From contig NZ_JNAI01000009.1 of NCBI RefSeq assembly GCF_000759855.1, positions 62,001 through 126,000 of the forward strand: a DNA stretch of 64,000 nucleotides, written 5' to 3'. Source of the DNA: Prochlorococcus marinus str. MIT 9107 (GTDB lineage Bacteria; Cyanobacteriota; Cyanobacteriia; PCC-6307; Cyanobiaceae). Position numbers and translations under genes: made by a program. Position 1 is the first letter of the stretch, and every line of letters starts with the position of its first letter. Positions 25,645-36,938 of the stretch are shown here, in pieces. Below the pieces are notes generated by a model, which did no database searches, had not been told where the DNA came from, and worked only from the letters and a program-made list of their open reading frames with translations.

Positions 25645-27579
25645 TTAATCATTATTAAAAAAATTAAAAATGTCATTGGCAGTATTAGCTCCAAGTCCCT
25701 TTACTTTCATTAGATCTTGCTTACTAGCGATCCTAATGGCATCTACAGAATTAAAATGCTCCAATAATTCCTTTATTCTTGAAGAACCTAATCCAGGGAT
25801 TTGCGTTAATTGTGATCTAGTCATTCTTTTGGATCTTTTATTTCGATGAAATGAAAGTGCAAATCTATGAGCCTCATCTCTTAATCTCCTAAGAAGCATA
25901 ACCCCTTTTTGATTCATATCTGTATTAAGAGGTTTTGATAATCCTGGAACATATATTTCTTCTTTCTTTTTTGATAAAGAACATAAAATTACATCTTTCT
26001 CTAGATTAAGATCTTCTAAAGCTTTCATAGCGGAATTTAGTTGTCCTTTTCCCCCATCTATCATTACTAAATCAGGCCAATCTGAAAAAAGTTGATTATT
26101 AAAAGTTTTATTTTTTGAATTCATAAGATAACTAAGATCACCTCCATCATTCTTATATCTTGACCATTTTTTAAATCTTCTATAAATCACTTCATATATA
26201 GATGCATAATCATCACTATGACCAATATAGACATTATTATCTTTTATTTTATATTTTCTATAATTTTGTTTAGATGGTATACCATCTATAAATACAACCT
26301 GAGAAGCTACTGGGTCGGAGCCTTGAATGTGACTAATATCATATCCCTCTATTCTTTTTGGATGAGTATTTAATTCTAGTATTTGAGATAAATCTTCAAT
26401 CGCAGATTCATTATCTTGAATTCCATTTAATATCCTATTTAATTCTAACTTGGCATTTTTTTTAACCATTTCTATAGTTTTTAATTTATTACTTCTTTTT
26501 GGATTGAAAATATTAACTTTTTTTTGTTTTATGTGAGAAAGCCATTCTTCAATTGTTTGTTTATTTGTAAATTCGTATTGAACTAAAATTTCAGATGGTA
26601 TTTCTATTTCATCTACATTTATATAGTGCTCTTCAAAAACTCTTTGTAGAATCTCACTTTCGCTAGAGCCTTCTAATTTTTGACTATATCCAATTCTTCC
26701 AATTAATTTACCAGATCTCATTTGAAATATTTGAATACTTGCTATATTTTTCTCCGATACAATTCCAAAGATATCTCTATTTATCGAAGAATCTGGTACT
26801 GATATTTTTTGAGCTTCTGTTAATAATTTAAGACCGTTAATTTGATCTCTTATTTTTGCAGCTTTTTCATACTGTAAATCATTAGAGAAGTAAGCCATTT
26901 TATTTTCTAAAATTTTAATTAAATCATCATTTCTTCCTTGAAATATCATTGAGGCTTGTTTTATAATTTTTCTATATTCCTCTGATGAAATTTTTTCGAG
27001 ATCAACCCCAGTAATTTCTCTATAAAACGACTTTGATAATTTACTATGCCTTAAAGGAAATATTTTCTTAATTAAAAATAAAGTATTTCTTAAAAGACCT
27101 ACATCAACGTAAGGTCCGTAATATTTATCTAAATAATTTCTATTTCTCCTTTTTCTAGTAATAAATATTCGTGGATATTTCTCACTCCAAGTTATACATA
27201 GATATGGATATTTCTTATCGTCCTTTAAAAGAATATTAAAATATGGTTTGTTTGTTTTTATTAAATTTGACTCTAAATTAAGTGCTTCATATTCACTATC
27301 TGTAATTATTATTTCGATTTCAGTTATTTGACGAACCATTAAACTTAATCTTGGAGTTAAATCTGAAAAATTATTGAAATAACTACTTACCCTACTTCGA
27401 AGTTTTTTTGATTTGCCAATATAAAGTAAATTATTATTTATATCTTTAAAAAGATAACAGCCAGATGATTTTGGAATTTCAGATAATCTTGATTTTAATA
27501 ACTGCTTATTATTAATTAATTTATATTCAATTTTGAAATTATATTTTTTATCTATTTCTTCAGTAGAGGAAAAACTCAT
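25645..27579 (-). CDS. uvrC: excinuclease ABC subunit C
   Basis: 644 residues, full length. The GIY-YIG nuclease domain is at the N-terminus (SSGCYLFKDINNNLLYIGKS, about 39-58). A UVR motif (LENKMAYFSNDLQYEKAAKI) lies near 225-245. The RNase H-like 5' nuclease domain has IEGYDISHIQGSDPVASQVVF and DLVMIDGGKGQLNSA. Two helix-hairpin-helix motifs end the protein (TQIPGLGSSRIKELLEHF, MKVKGLGANTANDIF). It makes both incisions in nucleotide excision repair. The flavin reductase gene lies nine bases upstream on the same strand. Confidence 0.97.
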   Translation of the reverse strand: MSFSSTEEIDKKYNFKIEYKLINNKQLLKSRLSEIPKSSGCYLFKDINNNLLYIGKSKKLRSRVSSYFNNFSDLTPRLSLMVRQITEIEIIITDSEYEALNLESNLIKTNKPYFNILLKDDKKYPYLCITWSEKYPRIFITRKRRNRNYLDKYYGPYVDVGLLRNTLFLIKKIFPLRHSKLSKSFYREITGVDLEKISSEEYRKIIKQASMIFQGRNDDLIKILENKMAYFSNDLQYEKAAKIRDQINGLKLLTEAQKISVPDSSINRDIFGIVSEKNIASIQIFQMRSGKLIGRIGYSQKLEGSSESEILQRVFEEHYINVDEIEIPSEILVQYEFTNKQTIEEWLSHIKQKKVNIFNPKRSNKLKTIEMVKKNAKLELNRILNGIQDNESAIEDLSQILELNTHPKRIEGYDISHIQGSDPVASQVVFIDGIPSKQNYRKYKIKDNNVYIGHSDDYASIYEVIYRRFKKWSRYKNDGGDLSYLMNSKNKTFNNQLFSDWPDLVMIDGGKGQLNSAMKALEDLNLEKDVILCSLSKKKEEIYVPGLSKPLNTDMNQKGVMLLRRLRDEAHRFALSFHRNKRSKRMTRSQLTQIPGLGSSRIKELLEHFNSVDAIRIASKQDLMKVKGLGANTANDIFNFFNND

Positions 27580-27588
27580 TTATAGTTG

Positions 27589-28077
27589 TTAACCTCCATA
27601 ATTCCAACCAGTTGAACTTAAATTAAGTGAATCAACATCATTATTCAAATAAGCAGATTTAACTTCACCTACAAAAACGGTATGGTCTCCATGCATAACA
27701 TTACCAACGACTTCACATTCAACTCCACCCACACTATCAACTAAAATTGGTAAACCATTATCACCTAGATTGAATTCAACAGATTCGAATCTACCTCCTA
27801 ATGCTTTTTGAGGTTTAAAGAAAACAGCTGCTAGATCTTTTTGATCACTTTTAAGAACATTTAGTGAAAACTTATTTGTAGATTTTATTATTTCATGACT
27901 AGACCCATCTCCTCTAACTGCCATAACAACTAATGGGGGGGTAAAGGAACCTTGGGTAACCCAGCTAGCAGTAAATCCATTTACTTCATTTTTATATTCG
28001 TCTCTTACACCACAAATGAATAATCCATGAGGTATTTTTCTTAATAAGATTTTTTTTGCTTCTAGATTTAATGTCAT
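27589..28077 (-). CDS. flavin reductase-like FMN-binding protein
   Basis: 162 residues. The core reads IPHGLFICGVRDEYKNEVNG, FTASWVTQGSFTPPLVVMAV, FSLNVLKSDQKDLAAVFF, and near the end MHGDHTVFVGEVKSAYL. This matches the flavin reductase domain that forms the C-terminal third of cyanobacterial flavodiiron proteins, but here it stands alone. It probably reduces or binds FMN with NAD(P)H; the acceptor is unknown. A run of seven G on the plus strand (27935-27941) falls in the TPP codons. It precedes uvrC on the same strand and is divergent from coaD. Confidence 0.85.
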   Translation of the reverse strand: MTLNLEAKKILLRKIPHGLFICGVRDEYKNEVNGFTASWVTQGSFTPPLVVMAVRGDGSSHEIIKSTNKFSLNVLKSDQKDLAAVFFKPQKALGGRFESVEFNLGDNGLPILVDSVGGVECEVVGNVMHGDHTVFVGEVKSAYLNNDVDSLNLSSTGWNYGG

Positions 28078-28136
28078 AATTAATTTATCTAATAGACTTA
28101 TTTTAACTAAATTTCTTATTCGATCATAATAAATTC

Positions 28137-28610
28137 ATGAAAATTCTTTATCCAGGTACATTTGATCCTCTAACAAATGGCCATTTAGATTTAATTGAAA
28201 GGGCTGATAAATTATTTGGTAATGTTATTGTTGCTGTTTTAGAAAATACTACTAAAACTCCTACATTTAATCTTCAAAAAAGAATATTACAAATAAAAAA
28301 TGCTCTTTCTCACTTGGATAATGTAGATGTAATTTCTTATTCAGGACTAACTGTTGACTGTGCAAAAGATTTAAAAGCCAATATTATTCTTAGAGGCTTA
28401 AGAGCTATGAGTGATTTTGAATATGAACTACAGATAGCTCATACAAATAAATCTTTAAATAATGAAATTGAAACTTTATTTTTATCGACAAATACAAAGT
28501 TCAGTTTTCTTAGTAGTTCTTTAGTAAAGGAAGTTGCAAAATTTGGTGGTGAAATTAGTCATATGGTACCACCATCGGTTGAAATAGATTTAAAGGAATA
28601 TTTTAAATAA
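28137..28610 (+). CDS. coaD: phosphopantetheine adenylyltransferase
   Basis: 157 residues, the standard length. The N-terminal nucleotidyltransferase motif is [19 protein letters not shown], with the T/HxGH-type signature. [20 protein letters not shown] and the C-terminal [17 protein letters not shown] (ISSTxIR-like) complete the active site. It adds AMP to 4'-phosphopantetheine, the penultimate step of coenzyme A synthesis. It ends three bases from the convergent PBP4-like gene. Confidence 0.97.
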   Translation: MKILYPGTFDPLTNGHLDLIERADKLFGNVIVAVLENTTKTPTFNLQKRILQIKNALSHLDNVDVISYSGLTVDCAKDLKANIILRGLRAMSDFEYELQIAHTNKSLNNEIETLFLSTNTKFSFLSSSLVKEVAKFGGEISHMVPPSVEIDLKEYFK

Positions 28611-28613
28611 CTT

Positions 28614-29843
28614 TTATTTACAAGATTTCATGTAATAAATTTCATTTAATAATTTAAATACTTTATCTTTATCAATATTATTTGAATTTTGAATAATGCT
28701 AATTATTATTGGCTTCTCGTGTTTGTATAGATATCCTGATAATGCAAAGACATTTGAAAGGGTCCCTGTTTTTCCGAAGAACTTTCCTGATAATTGCGTA
28801 TTTACAAATTCTTTACCTAATGTTCCTCTAACACCCATAATTGAAAGTGTTGATTGATAAGCTTTAAAATTTTTAGAGTATTTCATCTTATCTAAAAATA
28901 AAACTATTAACTTTGTAGTAATTTTATTTTTTCTAGACAGTCCACTAGCGTCTGCAAAGATAGTATTAAAAACTGGTAGACCTTTTTTTTCTAACCATTT
29001 TTTTAATTTAATATAATCATTATCATTCCATGTATTAGATGCATTTTTAAAAAGTGATTCTGCAGTAAAATTATGACTTTCAGAATTTGTTAGAGTTAAT
29101 AAAGAGAGTATTGGATTAGAATAAACGGTATTTATCTCTAAAGAATCTTTTAAATAAAATAATTTTTTTGAATCAAAAAAATTAAGATTTATATTTGAAT
29201 TTAAAAACTTATTATTTAAATAGTTTTCAATAAAATTACTAAGAGTATAGACATTATCATAATTATTGTTATTACTTTCTATTGCCAGAGATGTAATAGG
29301 TGAGCCATATTTATAAAGTTTATCAGTATTTGTCCAACCATTAGGCCAATATAATCTTGGATCTATTTCAACAATATTAAAATTAATATTTTTATTTACT
29401 ATAACCTTTGAAATTAGTTCAACTATATCGTCATAATTTAAATCTGGATCACCTTGACCAACCAAATAATAATTGTTTTTATTTTTTTTTAATAATGTAG
29501 TTTTTAAATTATTATTTAATTTATATTTATTTAAAACATACGCAGATGAAAATAGTTTTAGATTTGATGCCGGCGTCCTTAATACTTCATCATTATATGA
29601 ACTAATTAATTTACCATTATTATTCATAATAGATACACTGAAAGTATCATCAAGTGTTTTATTCAATAATGCATCATAGTTAGGACAATTTTTGTTACTA
29701 GTAATTATTCCAGGAAAATTAAAATAAATACTATTTAGTATCCTTATTTTTTGATTTATTAGTAAATACCTTATTAAGAAAGGAGATGTTACTAATACAA
29801 GAAAAATTACGAAAATTGAATAAATTCTTTTTATCACATTCAA
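28614..29843 (-). CDS. D-Ala-D-Ala carboxypeptidase/endopeptidase, PBP4 (S13) family
   Basis: 409 residues. An N-terminal membrane-anchor-like helix (IFVILLVTSPFLIRYLLI-type) is followed by a serine peptidase: SxxK in TPASNLKLF (Ser about 93), SxN in AIESNNNN, and KTG in FFGKTGTLSNVF (about 356). The order and spacing fit family S13 (DacB/PBP4), which trims or cleaves peptidoglycan cross-links in the periplasm. It is shorter than E. coli DacB (477), with a reduced insert between SxxK and SxN. It is the last of four same-strand genes from dapF. Confidence 0.87.
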   Translation of the reverse strand: MNVIKRIYSIFVIFLVLVTSPFLIRYLLINQKIRILNSIYFNFPGIITSNKNCPNYDALLNKTLDDTFSVSIMNNNGKLISSYNDEVLRTPASNLKLFSSAYVLNKYKLNNNLKTTLLKKNKNNYYLVGQGDPDLNYDDIVELISKVIVNKNINFNIVEIDPRLYWPNGWTNTDKLYKYGSPITSLAIESNNNNYDNVYTLSNFIENYLNNKFLNSNINLNFFDSKKLFYLKDSLEINTVYSNPILSLLTLTNSESHNFTAESLFKNASNTWNDNDYIKLKKWLEKKGLPVFNTIFADASGLSRKNKITTKLIVLFLDKMKYSKNFKAYQSTLSIMGVRGTLGKEFVNTQLSGKFFGKTGTLSNVFALSGYLYKHEKPIIISIIQNSNNIDKDKVFKLLNEIYYMKSCK

Positions 29844-29844
29844 T

Positions 29845-30471
29845 CTATAAATTTACAAAAATGGTTTCATTGTCGGGTTTAATCTCAAATTCTTTTTTAA
29901 AATAATATTTTTGGTTTTCTTCTTTGAAAAGCAACCAGTTATTTGGATAAATATGCATAAGAGCTGCTTTATTTAAAGGCTGAAGAAAATAAATATTTTT
30001 CCATGTTTTAACAAAGGTTTTACGTCTTTCTCTAATAACACTTCCTATCCCAATATTCGCATCTTCAAATTTTGGATTTAATGAATAGTGAGTTCCTTTA
30101 TAATTATCAGACATCGGTTCAAATGAATCAAAATCATAAGGCTGAGGTATCATCGATATCATTGCACTATCAATATTATTTATGTTATTTGATTCATTAA
30201 ATGATTTAAAAGTAAAGATTTTATCTTTGATATCTGGATAGTCTCTTTGAGCCAAAGCTACCGAACCTTGATCAGCAAATGTTATGTATACATTATTATT
30301 TTTAGCTAATAACTTGTAAATAGTTATTCCAATTCTGTTAAATTTTAATCCTTCAAAATTAAATTCTATTGTAAATCTTTTTTTTGAATCTAATAAACTT
30401 GGAATAATTGCATCCTCCATATTTTTAATAGATTCGTTTAGATCCTTAGGTAGTCTGTAATTAGTTTCCAT
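29845..30471 (-). CDS. DUF1995 family protein
   Basis: 208 residues with the DUF1995 pattern: RLPKDLNESIKNMEDAIIPS, then KKRFTIEFNFEGLKF, an acidic middle and ATP-grasp-like hydrophobic strands, and near the end KTWKNIYFLQPLNKAALMHI followed by YPNNWLLF. The family is found in cyanobacteria and plastids, where LPA3 assists photosystem II assembly; the role here is inferred from the family only. It overlaps the cysteine desulfurase stop/start by one base and is adjacent to the PBP4-like gene, so it is probably in one operon. Confidence 0.82.
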   Translation of the reverse strand: METNYRLPKDLNESIKNMEDAIIPSLLDSKKRFTIEFNFEGLKFNRIGITIYKLLAKNNNVYITFADQGSVALAQRDYPDIKDKIFTFKSFNESNNINNIDSAMISMIPQPYDFDSFEPMSDNYKGTHYSLNPKFEDANIGIGSVIRERRKTFVKTWKNIYFLQPLNKAALMHIYPNNWLLFKEENQKYYFKKEFEIKPDNETIFVNL

Positions 30472-31643
30472 TAAAATTTTTCAATACATATATGAATAAG
30501 TTCTAAAAATTTATCTATTTCTGACTTATTGTTTATTGAACCTAAAGTAACACGAATATTTGAATATAGTTCATCATCCTTAAAACCAATATTTTTAAGA
30601 GTTGAGCTAGGTTTCCCTGATGAGCTTGAACATGCACTTCCACTACTTATTGCAATATTGTTTTCTGACATGAAATTAACAATCTTATAGGCTTTAATAG
30701 GCTCAAATCGATTATTTAATACTAGAAATGAAATATGATTGGGAAGCCTATGTTTTATACTGCCGGTAATCTTTATGTGATTATTATTCTCAATTTTTTG
30801 AAAAAAATAATTTTTAAGTTTATTAATATTATTTGAAGGAAATTCAGTTATGTAATCATATAATTTTATTTTTCCTTTAATATTTTTTAATGATTCGTAC
30901 ATTCCAGCTATTAATGGCAAAGCTTGTGTACCTTGTCTAATTGAATATTCCTGAGTAAGTGATATGTCATTATTTTTTAAAATTAATCTAGACTTTTCTT
31001 TTGTTAAAAGAATTCCGATACCTTTTGGACCACCAAATTTATGAGCAGATAAACTTAAAAGGTCACAATTAAGATCTTTCCAACTGAATATTCCATTACT
31101 TAATATTTGAGTTCCATCTAAATGAAATATTATATTTAACTCTTTACATTTTGAACCTATTAATTGAACAGGTTGTATTGTACCAATTTCACTTTGTCCC
31201 CATATAATTGATGCTAGCTTAGTTTCTTTAGTTAACGTTTTATCAATATTAGAAATATTTAAAATCCCATCATTATTGACGGTCCATTCACATATTTCCC
31301 AACTTTGTTCTCTTAGTTTATTAGCACATATAGTTGTTGCTTGATGTTCAACATTTGAAATAACAACTCTACCTTTTTTAAAGGTCTCATAAATATTACT
31401 AAATATAATATTTGTAGATTCCGAAGAACCAGATGTAAAAATTATATCCTCTGGTTCTGCATCAAATTTATAAGCAATTTTAGATCTAATTTTTTCAAGA
31501 TATGTAGAGCATTTTATCCCTGGCCCATATGTAGATGATGGATTATACCAATAATTTCTATAAGTTGAATTTATTACATTTAAAACATTCTCAGATAATG
31601 GAGTTGTAGATGCATTATCTAAATAGATAAAATTATTTTCCAT
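30471..31643 (-). CDS. cysteine desulfurase (NifS/IscS family)
   Basis: 390 residues, class V PLP fold. NASTTPLSENVLNVI and IFTSGSSESTNIIF bind the cofactor phosphate. The PLP lysine is in LLSLSAHKFGGPKGIGIL (about residue 201), and the catalytic Cys in AISSGSACSSSSGKPS (about 337). The Cys loop is the short, flexible NifS/IscS type and not the SufS type. It provides sulfane sulfur for Fe-S clusters, thiamin or tRNA thiolation. It starts at the base where dapF ends, implying tight coupling. Confidence 0.93.
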   Translation of the reverse strand: MENNFIYLDNASTTPLSENVLNVINSTYRNYWYNPSSTYGPGIKCSTYLEKIRSKIAYKFDAEPEDIIFTSGSSESTNIIFSNIYETFKKGRVVISNVEHQATTICANKLREQSWEICEWTVNNDGILNISNIDKTLTKETKLASIIWGQSEIGTIQPVQLIGSKCKELNIIFHLDGTQILSNGIFSWKDLNCDLLSLSAHKFGGPKGIGILLTKEKSRLILKNNDISLTQEYSIRQGTQALPLIAGMYESLKNIKGKIKLYDYITEFPSNNINKLKNYFFQKIENNNHIKITGSIKHRLPNHISFLVLNNRFEPIKAYKIVNFMSENNIAISSGSACSSSSGKPSSTLKNIGFKDDELYSNIRVTLGSINNKSEIDKFLELIHICIEKF

Positions 31644-32503
31644 TATTTTACTAAGATTGATCCTGAGAATACCTTTTTAGCATTACCGGTCATAATGACT
31701 TCACAGTCTTCTTTTGACCAATCAATCTTAAGATTACCTCCTGGTAAAGTTACTATTGTTTCAGAATTACAAAGACCTAATTTATAAGCTGCTACATGAA
31801 TAGCACAAGCTCCTGTTCCACAGGCTAAGGTTGGTCCTGCTCCTCTCTCCCATACTTTTACTTTGATATTATCTTTATTTAGTATTTGACAAAAATGAAC
31901 ATTAGTTTTTTCTGGAAATAATTCATTTTTTTCAAATATAGGACCAAGTCTAGAAAGAACAATTGAATCTAAGTCTTGTACAAAGAATATTAAATGAGGA
32001 TTTCCCATTCCTACTGCATAACCTTTTTTATTAAAATTTTTCTCAATAAAATCATGTGTAGGAACTGAATTGATTTTTTTTTCAATTTTTGTAGGAATAT
32101 TTTGACTATCTAAAATTGGAACTCCCATTTTTACTGTAATTTCATCATTTATATATTTAGCAATTTTTAAACCTGCTTTAGTCTCAATTTTATATTCAGT
32201 ATTTTTATTCTTAATTGAATCATTTAAATGTAGATACTTAACTAAACATCTAATTCCATTTCCACACATTTGTGCCTCAGAACCATCAGAATTAAAGATT
32301 ATCATTTTTGCATAATTATTTTCTTTAGGTTCTTCTATGAAAATTACACCATCTGCTCCAATACCAAATTGCCTGTTACAAATTTTTTTTATATCAAGAA
32401 ATTTATTTGTCTTGTAATTTTTATATAAATCATTTCTTCTGGAATCAATTATTAAAAAATCATTTCCATTTCCTTGATATTTTTCAAAAGTTATATTTTT
32501 CAT
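31643..32503 (-). CDS. dapF: diaminopimelate epimerase
   Basis: 286 residues. The two catalytic cysteines lie in the conserved EAQMCGNGIRCLVKY and GPTLACGTGACAIHV motifs. The N-terminus YQGNGNDFLIIDSR and the substrate-binding CQILNKDNIKVKVWERGAG also fit. It interconverts LL- and meso-diaminopimelate for lysine and peptidoglycan. It is the first gene of a four-gene minus-strand set that ends in a peptidoglycan-active PBP4-like protein, so a cell-wall link is plausible. Confidence 0.97.
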   Translation of the reverse strand: MKNITFEKYQGNGNDFLIIDSRRNDLYKNYKTNKFLDIKKICNRQFGIGADGVIFIEEPKENNYAKMIIFNSDGSEAQMCGNGIRCLVKYLHLNDSIKNKNTEYKIETKAGLKIAKYINDEITVKMGVPILDSQNIPTKIEKKINSVPTHDFIEKNFNKKGYAVGMGNPHLIFFVQDLDSIVLSRLGPIFEKNELFPEKTNVHFCQILNKDNIKVKVWERGAGPTLACGTGACAIHVAAYKLGLCNSETIVTLPGGNLKIDWSKEDCEVIMTGNAKKVFSGSILVK

Positions 32504-32610
32504 TTGTAAAACATATATTTTAAATTTTAATTATAAATTATTCCTTTTAACAATCTATTTCTATTTTATATAATGGATATTAAAATAAAAATTTAATAAA
32601 TAAGAATTAA

Positions 32611-35178
32611 GTGATTTATCCTGATAAAAAATATGAAGCTGATATTAATTTATATAATCCATCTGAAATAGAAAAAAAATGGCAGTCAATATGGACTGAA
32701 AATAATTTATATAAAACCGATGAATTAACTGAGAATGACGAGAAATTTTACGCCTTATCAATGTTCCCCTACCCATCAGGTAATCTTCATATGGGACATG
32801 TTAGGAATTATGTAATTACAGACTTAATTGCTCGGTTTCATAGGTTTAAAGGAAAAACTGTTTTGCATCCTATGGGTTGGGACGCATTTGGTTTGCCTGC
32901 AGAGAATGCAGCGATTGAAAGAGGAATTAGTCCAAGTGTCTGGACTAAAAAAAATATTACTCATATGAAATCACAATTAATGCTTTTGGGACTATCAGTT
33001 GATTGGGATAAGGAATTTGCAACCTGTGATGAAAATTATTATATTTGGACTCAATATCTTTTTTTAGAGTTATACAAGGCAGGTCTTGTGTATCAAAAGG
33101 AATCAGAAGTTAATTGGGATCCTATAGATAATACAGTCTTAGCGAATGAACAAGTTGACTCAGAGGGTAAATCGTGGAGATCTGGAGCAATAGTTGAAAA
33201 GAAATTATTAAAGCAATGGTTTTTAAGGATTACTAATTATGCAGATGAGTTATTAAAGGATTTAGAAAAATTAGATAAATGGCCAGAGAGAGTAAAAACA
33301 ATGCAAGATAATTGGATTGGAAAGTCAATTGGTACAAATATTAATTTTAATATTAATACCAATCCAAAAGAAAGAATAACTGTATTCACAACAAGACCAG
33401 ATACTTTATTTGGAGTTACCTATTTGGCAATTTCGGTTAATCATTCATTAATTAAAAATATTTCTGATCAAGCCACCTTAGACGAAATAGAAAAACTTAA
33501 ACAATATTTAAAAAATAATAAAAACAATGAATTCGACAAAATTGGTATAAAAACTAGCTTAATAGCTATAAATCCAGTAAATTCAGAATCTATACCTGTT
33601 TGGGTAGCTAGTTATGTTCTTGATGAATACGGAACAGGAGCTGTTATGGGTGTACCTGCTCACGATCTAAGGGATTTTGAATTCGCTAAGAAATACAATA
33701 TTGATATTAAACAGGTAATAATAAAAGAAATAAGTGAATCAAAGAAAGAACTTGATAATGCTTATTTAGAAAATGGATATCTTATTAATTCAGATCAATA
33801 CGACGGCATTACAAATGCTATTGCTAAATTAAAAATTTCAGAGGAGGGCGTAAAGCAAGGATGGGCTAAAAATAAGATTCAATATCGTCTAAGAGATTGG
33901 TTAATATCTAGACAAAGATATTGGGGATGTCCCATCCCAATAGTTAATTGTAAAAAGTGTGGTTCTATACCTTTAAAACAATCCGAATTACCAGTTATCT
34001 TGCCAAAAGATATAGATATATCGGCTAATAAGATTAATTCTCTAGGTGATAATAATAATTGGATCAATACAACATGTCCAAAATGTGGAATACCTGCAAA
34101 AAAAGAAACCGATACGATGGACACATTCATGTGTTCATCTTGGTATTTTTTAAGATATCCATCAAAATGTTCTAGTAAGCCATTTGAAAAGGATGCAATT
34201 AATAATTGGTTGCCTGTAGATCAATATGTGGGAGGAGTAGAGCACGCAATATTACATTTGTTATATGCCAGATTCTTCACTAAAGCCCTTCGAGATAATG
34301 AATTGTTTGAAATTGATGAACCATTCAAAAAGCTCTTAACTCAAGGAATGGTTCAGGCTGCTGCCTATAAGAACAATAAAACGGGTAAATATGTTTCTCC
34401 CTCAGATATTATGGACCTATCAAATCCTACAGATCCAATTGACAATTCAAAACTTGAAGTTCTTTTTGAGAAGATGTCCAAATCAAAATATAATGGAATA
34501 GATCCTGAATCTGTAATTAAAAGATATGGAGCAGATACAGCAAGAATGTTTATATTATTTAAAGCACCGCCAGAAAAAGATTTGGAATGGGGAGATACAG
34601 ATGTTGAAGGACAATTTAGATTTTTAAGTAGGATTTGGAAACTATATATAAATTGCGAAAAAGATATAAATAATAAAAACAAGTCCTATCCAAATAAAGA
34701 AAAAACTTTAATAAAGTCAATGAATATAGCTATAAAAGAAATTACTAATGACATAATAAATAACCAATTTAATACTGCGATTTCAGAACTTATGAAATTT
34801 TATAATTCATTATCAAATTCTATAAATGAAGTAAATAATAATTTAAAAAAAGATGCTTTGAGAACATTTTGTATTTTGTTGGCTCCATTTGCTCCTCATA
34901 TTGCAGAAGAAATATGGCATCTTATAGGATTTACAAATTCTGTTCATTTAGAAAAATGGCCTTCATTTAATGTCGAAGCACTAAAAGAAGATTCATATGA
35001 ACTAGTAATACAAGTTAATGGAAAAGTTAGAGACAAGATAAATATTAATAATGAAATAAATGAAGATCAAATTAAGGATTTAACTCTTAAAAGACCTAAC
35101 ATATTAAAATGGACTAAAGATAAGGAAATAAGAAAAATAATTATTGTTAAAGGAAAAATTATTAATATAGTTGTTTAA
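32611..35178 (+). CDS. leuS: leucyl-tRNA synthetase
   Basis: 855 residues from a GTG start; no ATG precedes the conserved [22 protein letters not shown] is present as [15 protein letters not shown]. The editing domain spans about 230-420 ([33 protein letters not shown]). KMSKS appears as [16 protein letters not shown]. Zinc-like CKKCG and CPKCG pairs frame the region before the core. The C-terminal domain ends in [12 protein letters not shown]. It charges tRNA-Leu. Its stop overlaps that of convergent pgi by four bases. Confidence 0.97.
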   Translation: MIYPDKKYEADINLYNPSEIEKKWQSIWTENNLYKTDELTENDEKFYALSMFPYPSGNLHMGHVRNYVITDLIARFHRFKGKTVLHPMGWDAFGLPAENAAIERGISPSVWTKKNITHMKSQLMLLGLSVDWDKEFATCDENYYIWTQYLFLELYKAGLVYQKESEVNWDPIDNTVLANEQVDSEGKSWRSGAIVEKKLLKQWFLRITNYADELLKDLEKLDKWPERVKTMQDNWIGKSIGTNINFNINTNPKERITVFTTRPDTLFGVTYLAISVNHSLIKNISDQATLDEIEKLKQYLKNNKNNEFDKIGIKTSLIAINPVNSESIPVWVASYVLDEYGTGAVMGVPAHDLRDFEFAKKYNIDIKQVIIKEISESKKELDNAYLENGYLINSDQYDGITNAIAKLKISEEGVKQGWAKNKIQYRLRDWLISRQRYWGCPIPIVNCKKCGSIPLKQSELPVILPKDIDISANKINSLGDNNNWINTTCPKCGIPAKKETDTMDTFMCSSWYFLRYPSKCSSKPFEKDAINNWLPVDQYVGGVEHAILHLLYARFFTKALRDNELFEIDEPFKKLLTQGMVQAAAYKNNKTGKYVSPSDIMDLSNPTDPIDNSKLEVLFEKMSKSKYNGIDPESVIKRYGADTARMFILFKAPPEKDLEWGDTDVEGQFRFLSRIWKLYINCEKDINNKNKSYPNKEKTLIKSMNIAIKEITNDIINNQFNTAISELMKFYNSLSNSINEVNNNLKKDALRTFCILLAPFAPHIAEEIWHLIGFTNSVHLEKWPSFNVEALKEDSYELVIQVNGKVRDKININNEINEDQIKDLTLKRPNILKWTKDKEIRKIIIVKGKIINIVV

Positions 35179-36758
35179 GAATTTGTTTTTTTTATAACTA
35201 ATGAATTTGGATTAGACCAATCGCCCTTGACTAAATAATCATCATTACCGAAACACATTTCACGGATTATAAAGAATATAGGTTCATTTACTGTATTATC
35301 AAATAATGATGTTATGTCATTTATGGAGTATTCTCCTCCTTGGTCTAACATATCACTTACTTTTTGTTGATAATCAATAATATTTGCTGCTGCTTTCTTT
35401 CCTGCTTCAACTCCTGGTTGATCATAAGCATTTATATTTACTAATTCAGCGTAGAAGGATACAGCTCTCTCAAATAAAGCGATTAACGCACCTAGTGAAA
35501 AACAATTTAATTCTTCTAATGTAATAGTTATACTTTGTCTATTTTCACTAGAAAGTGCTGATCTTGTTCCTTGCAAAAAACCAGAAAGATACTCTTTAGG
35601 ATTATCATTATCATCAAAAATATTAGTCGAAGGAGAATCTAATAATTCTATAAAAATACAAAAGAAGTTATCAATCCCATCTCTCAGTTGCTGTACATAA
35701 GCATGTTGATCTGTAGATCCCTTATTACCAAAAACGGAAATACCTTGATTAACTACTTGACCATTTCTATTGAATTTCTTACCTAATGATTCCATTACTA
35801 ATTGTTGAAGATATTTACTAAATACCTGTAACCTGTCTCTATAAGGTAAGACAACCATATCTCTTTTTCCAATGCCATCCCCAGTTAAATACCATGCAGA
35901 TGACAATAATGCTGCGGGATTATTTTTAAAATTAGTTGAGCGAGTGGCCTCATCCATTAATGATGCCCCTCTAATAAATTCAAATATATTTTCTTGAATA
36001 AGTGCTAATGGAAGTAATCCAACTGAGCTGGTAATACTAGTTCTTCCTCCTACCCAATCATGTAAATTAAAAATTTTTAACCAATTTTCAGAAGTGGCTT
36101 TTTTAAATAACTTACTATCATTCATTGTTATAGCTATGGCATTATGATTCCATTCAAGAGTATTATTTTCACAATGACTTTTAATAATTTCCATAGCAAT
36201 TCTAGGCTCAGGCGTACCTCCTGATTTACTTACTACTACGAACAATGTTGTAGATAATTTTTCAGACAATTCTTCTAACTTTTCGCTAATTAAAAAAGGA
36301 TCAACATTATCGATATAAGAAAAATTTAATCCCTTAGAGCACTTTTGAAGTGACTCTGTAATAAGTAATGGGCCTAAAGCACTTCCGCCAATTCCTATCC
36401 ATAGAACATCAGTATAGTTCTGATTATTCTTATTCTTGATATTTCCGCTTAAAATTTGTTTACCAAATTCAGAAATATCATTAATATCTGCCCTAATCTC
36501 TTCACTTATTTTAGAAGATGGAGAAATTTCTGGATTCCTTAGCCAATAATGTCCAACTTGTCTGTTTTCATCAATATTTGAGATAGCACCATTTTCTAAT
36601 TCTTTTATTGATAAAAAAACATCAATAAATTTCTTTTCTAAAGTATTTATCTCTTCATTTGTGAAATTAATTTTGCTTATGTCTAACCAAATATTTAATT
36701 TTTTATCAAACCAAAGATAATTACAAAATTTATCCCAAGTATTTGAATCTCCATTCAT
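35175..36758 (-). CDS. pgi: glucose-6-phosphate isomerase
   Basis: 527 residues. Family signatures are [48 protein letters not shown] (PGI signature 1 type) and [19 protein letters not shown]. The C-terminal region has [26 protein letters not shown], including the catalytic His/Lys environment. It interconverts glucose-6-P and fructose-6-P, linking the Calvin cycle, gluconeogenesis and the oxidative pentose phosphate path that powers Prochlorococcus at night. There is a 180-base gap to purN upstream. Confidence 0.97.
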   Translation of the reverse strand: MNGDSNTWDKFCNYLWFDKKLNIWLDISKINFTNEEINTLEKKFIDVFLSIKELENGAISNIDENRQVGHYWLRNPEISPSSKISEEIRADINDISEFGKQILSGNIKNKNNQNYTDVLWIGIGGSALGPLLITESLQKCSKGLNFSYIDNVDPFLISEKLEELSEKLSTTLFVVVSKSGGTPEPRIAMEIIKSHCENNTLEWNHNAIAITMNDSKLFKKATSENWLKIFNLHDWVGGRTSITSSVGLLPLALIQENIFEFIRGASLMDEATRSTNFKNNPAALLSSAWYLTGDGIGKRDMVVLPYRDRLQVFSKYLQQLVMESLGKKFNRNGQVVNQGISVFGNKGSTDQHAYVQQLRDGIDNFFCIFIELLDSPSTNIFDDNDNPKEYLSGFLQGTRSALSSENRQSITITLEELNCFSLGALIALFERAVSFYAELVNINAYDQPGVEAGKKAAANIIDYQQKVSDMLDQGGEYSINDITSLFDNTVNEPIFFIIREMCFGNDDYLVKGDWSNPNSLVIKKTNS

Positions 36759-36938
36759 TTTTTATCTTTTTATTTCTTTTATATTCTTAATTATATCTAC
36801 CTATTAGTACTAAGATTTAAATCATTTAAATTTGTTTAAATATATTTTTTAAAATAATAATGTTTTTGAATATACACAATTAAAAAAGATGTTAAATTTT
36901 ATCGAATCTGTATTTATCATTGGATAAACTACAAAATT